Source: JACDAN01 sp050698015
GTDB lineage: Bacteria > Actinomycetota > Thermoleophilia > Gaiellales > Gaiellaceae
Assembly: GCA_050698015.1 (NCBI GenBank)
Contig: JBOHAU010000106.1
Coordinates: 1-7,362 of the forward strand
DNA length: 7,362 nt
Reading direction: 5' to 3'
Shown: positions 6,069-7,362 of the stretch, one piece after another
How positions within the stretch are numbered: position 1 is the stretch's first letter
Layout of the letters: every line of letters begins with the position of its first letter
Notes under the pieces: generated by a model
The model's database searches: none
Seen by the model: only the letters and a program-made list of their open reading frames with translations
Told to the model about the DNA's origin: nothing
Program-made: the position numbers and the translations under genes

Positions 6069-6799
6069 GGGAGCCCGAAAGCGCGAGAGGCGTTCTCGTC
6101 GATTGCGGCGGCGAGCTCGTCCGGAGGCTCGCCGCGGGCCTCGGCGAGCGCTGCGACGGTGTGGACGACGTTGGCCGGCTCGTTAGGCCGCCCCCGGCGC
6201 GGCTGCGGTGAGAGGTACGGAGAGTCGGTCTCGGCCAGGATGCGGTCGAGCGGCACCGCCCGAGCTGCGTCGTGGAGCTCTTCGGCCTTCGGATAGGTGA
6301 CGTTGCCCGCGAACGAGACGAAGTAGCCGCGCGCGAGCGCAGGAGCGAGCAGGCCAAGGGACGAGAAGCAGTGGAGCACAACGGTGCCGTCGAAGTCCGT
6401 CAGCGCCCGCGCCACGTCGGCGTCTGCGGCGCGACAGTGGATCACCACGGCCTTGCCGAGCTCCTCAGCGATCGCCAGATGGGCCTGGAAGAGCTGCCGC
6501 TGTGCGTCGCGCGGCGCGTAGTCGCGGTAGTAGTCCAGACCGGTCTCGCCGACTGCCACGGGATCGAAGTCACGGAGCCGCTCGAGCTGCGACGGATCTG
6601 CTTGACCGGCTTCGTGCGGGTGGATCCCCAGGATCGCGAAAAGGCCGACCGTCTCCCGGCAGAACTCGGCGACCTCGTTCCACGACTCTGGCCAGGCGCC
6701 GACCTCGAGGATCCGGTCGACCCCGGCGGCTCGGGCACGGTCGACCAGGTCCGGTGGCTTCTCGGCGCACGCGTGAAGGTGCGCGTGCGTATCGATCAC
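6065..6799 (-). CDS. tatD: TatD-family metal-dependent deoxyribonuclease
   Basis: This 244-residue TIM-barrel hydrolase has the full TatD metal site: D-T-H5-A-H7 at the N-terminus, GETGLDYYR with E85, VIHCRAAD with H121, HCFS with H143, and ETDSPYL with D192. GIHPHEA (58-64) is also typical. Family members are Mg-dependent 3'-5' exonucleases acting on DNA and, in some cases, RNA, with roles in DNA repair and degradation; despite the name they are not part of the Tat export machinery. The start is a GTG at 6799 that overlaps the metG stop (GTGA), and the usual M-I-D-T-H N-terminus begins exactly there. In M. tuberculosis the matching gene (Rv1008) is followed by rpfB, while here it overlaps rsmA directly. 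Confidence 0.95.
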   Translation of the reverse strand: MIDTHAHLHACAEKPPDLVDRARAAGVDRILEVGAWPESWNEVAEFCRETVGLFAILGIHPHEAGQADPSQLERLRDFDPVAVGETGLDYYRDYAPRDAQRQLFQAHLAIAEELGKAVVIHCRAADADVARALTDFDGTVVLHCFSSLGLLAPALARGYFVSFAGNVTYPKAEELHDAARAVPLDRILAETDSPYLSPQPRRGRPNEPANVVHTVAALAEARGEPPDELAAAIDENASRAFGLP

Positions 6800-7362
6800 G
6801 CAGCGGCGGCTGGCTCGACGCGCGGGAAGAGCGGCTGCGCAGCCTCGACCCCCTCCGCCTCGACGGTCCTGCCGTGCGCGACCCCGGCCCAGACGAAGTC
6901 CTCGGGCTGGCCGAGGGCGCGGAGCACCTTCGGCGCCGTCCGCGGGAGGTAGGCATAGAGCGCGATCGCGACAGCACGAAGCCCGTCCACGAGGGCGTAA
7001 AGCACCTGATCGAGCTCCTCCGCCCGCGCCTCGTCCTTGGCGAGCTCCCAGGGCTTGGTGTCGGTCACGAACTTGTTCAAGGCCCGGACGAACTCCCAGA
7101 GCTCGTCCAGCGCGCCGGTAAGGTCGAACAGGTCCAGCCGCTGGGCGACCTCGGTCGCGAGCCGGTCGAACGCGGCCGGATCTCCGAGCCCGGGGGCGAC
7201 CTGCACCCGCCCGCCGCGGTACTTGGCGATCAGCGCCGTCGTCCGAGAGACGAGGTTTCCGAGATCGTTCCCGAGCTCCCGCTCGTACCGCTCGTGGACG
7301 CTGCCGACCGAAACCGACCCGTCCTGGCCGAATTGCACCGACCTCGTCGCCCAGTAGCGAAC
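6796..7362 (-). CDS. metG: Methionyl-tRNA synthetase, C-terminal part (5' end outside the window)
   Basis: The frame is open to the right edge, giving the last 188 residues. It begins VRYWATRSVQFGQDG, then has LGNDLGNLVSRT, the start of the helical anticodon-binding domain, and later TDTKPWELAKD, whose P-W pair corresponds to the anticodon-reading Pro-Trp of the E. coli enzyme. The end is ...QPLFPRVEPAAAA, with no appended C-terminal tRNA-binding (EMAP-like) domain. The catalytic Rossmann domain with HIGH and KMSKS lies beyond the window. The enzyme charges tRNA-Met in the cytoplasm. The GTG at 7336-7338 is an internal Val codon, since homologous sequence continues upstream of it. The stop overlaps the tatD GTG start. 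It is the first visible gene of the minus-strand run. Confidence 0.95.
   Translation of the reverse strand, partial: VRYWATRSVQFGQDGSVSVGSVHERYERELGNDLGNLVSRTTALIAKYRGGRVQVAPGLGDPAAFDRLATEVAQRLDLFDLTGALDELWEFVRALNKFVTDTKPWELAKDEARAEELDQVLYALVDGLRAVAIALYAYLPRTAPKVLRALGQPEDFVWAGVAHGRTVEAEGVEAAQPLFPRVEPAAAA

Noticed and set aside
4696..6296. Two long plus-strand open frames (4696-5625 and 5229-6296) opposite ispE, rsmA and tatD
   Set aside because: The opposite strand carries complete enzymes with all catalytic motifs, and these frames have no recognisable domains.
1..7362. Search for CRISPR repeats, insertion sequences, terminal inverted repeats or defence genes
   Set aside because: I saw no regularly spaced repeats, transposase motifs or duplicated ends; the coding content is housekeeping plus one haloperoxidase unit.

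Overview
The window is a high-GC, densely coded piece of a bacterial chromosome. It most likely comes from an actinobacterium, possibly of the deep-branching Thermoleophilia/Gaiellales type. That placement is an inference from base composition, from PRPP-synthase and GlmU sequence character, and from gene order; metG, tatD, ksgA, ispE and glmU, prs share one neighbourhood in Actinobacteria such as Mycobacterium tuberculosis.

Layout. Positions 1-1568 hold a short plus-strand block. It has the 3' part of a small DUF4242-like gene whose stop overlaps the start of a complete, exported vanadium-dependent haloperoxidase/PAP2-superfamily enzyme. A strong hairpin at 1573-1602 fills the 38-base gap between this block and a convergent minus-strand block covering the rest of the window.

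Read in its own direction, from right to left, the minus-strand block is: metG (3' part only), tatD, rsmA/ksgA, ispE, a small four-helix membrane protein of unknown function, tRNA-Gln(TTG) with encoded CCA, glmU and prs. The junctions metG/tatD, tatD/rsmA and rsmA/ispE are 4-base start/stop overlaps, and glmU/prs overlap by 8 bases, so the block looks like one or two transcription units. Apart from the membrane protein its products are housekeeping: methionyl-tRNA synthesis, a TatD-family metal-dependent nuclease, 16S rRNA dimethylation, the MEP isoprenoid pathway, glutamine tRNA, UDP-GlcNAc for peptidoglycan, and PRPP for nucleotides.

No mobile element, CRISPR array, defence cassette or clear new system is visible. 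The points most worth checking are the haloperoxidase with its small partner gene, a Met in the ribose-phosphate loop of PRPP synthase, the SD-less 23-base gap between tRNA-Gln and glmU, and the absence of rpfB from this otherwise familiar cluster. No stretch over 300 bases lacks a gene.
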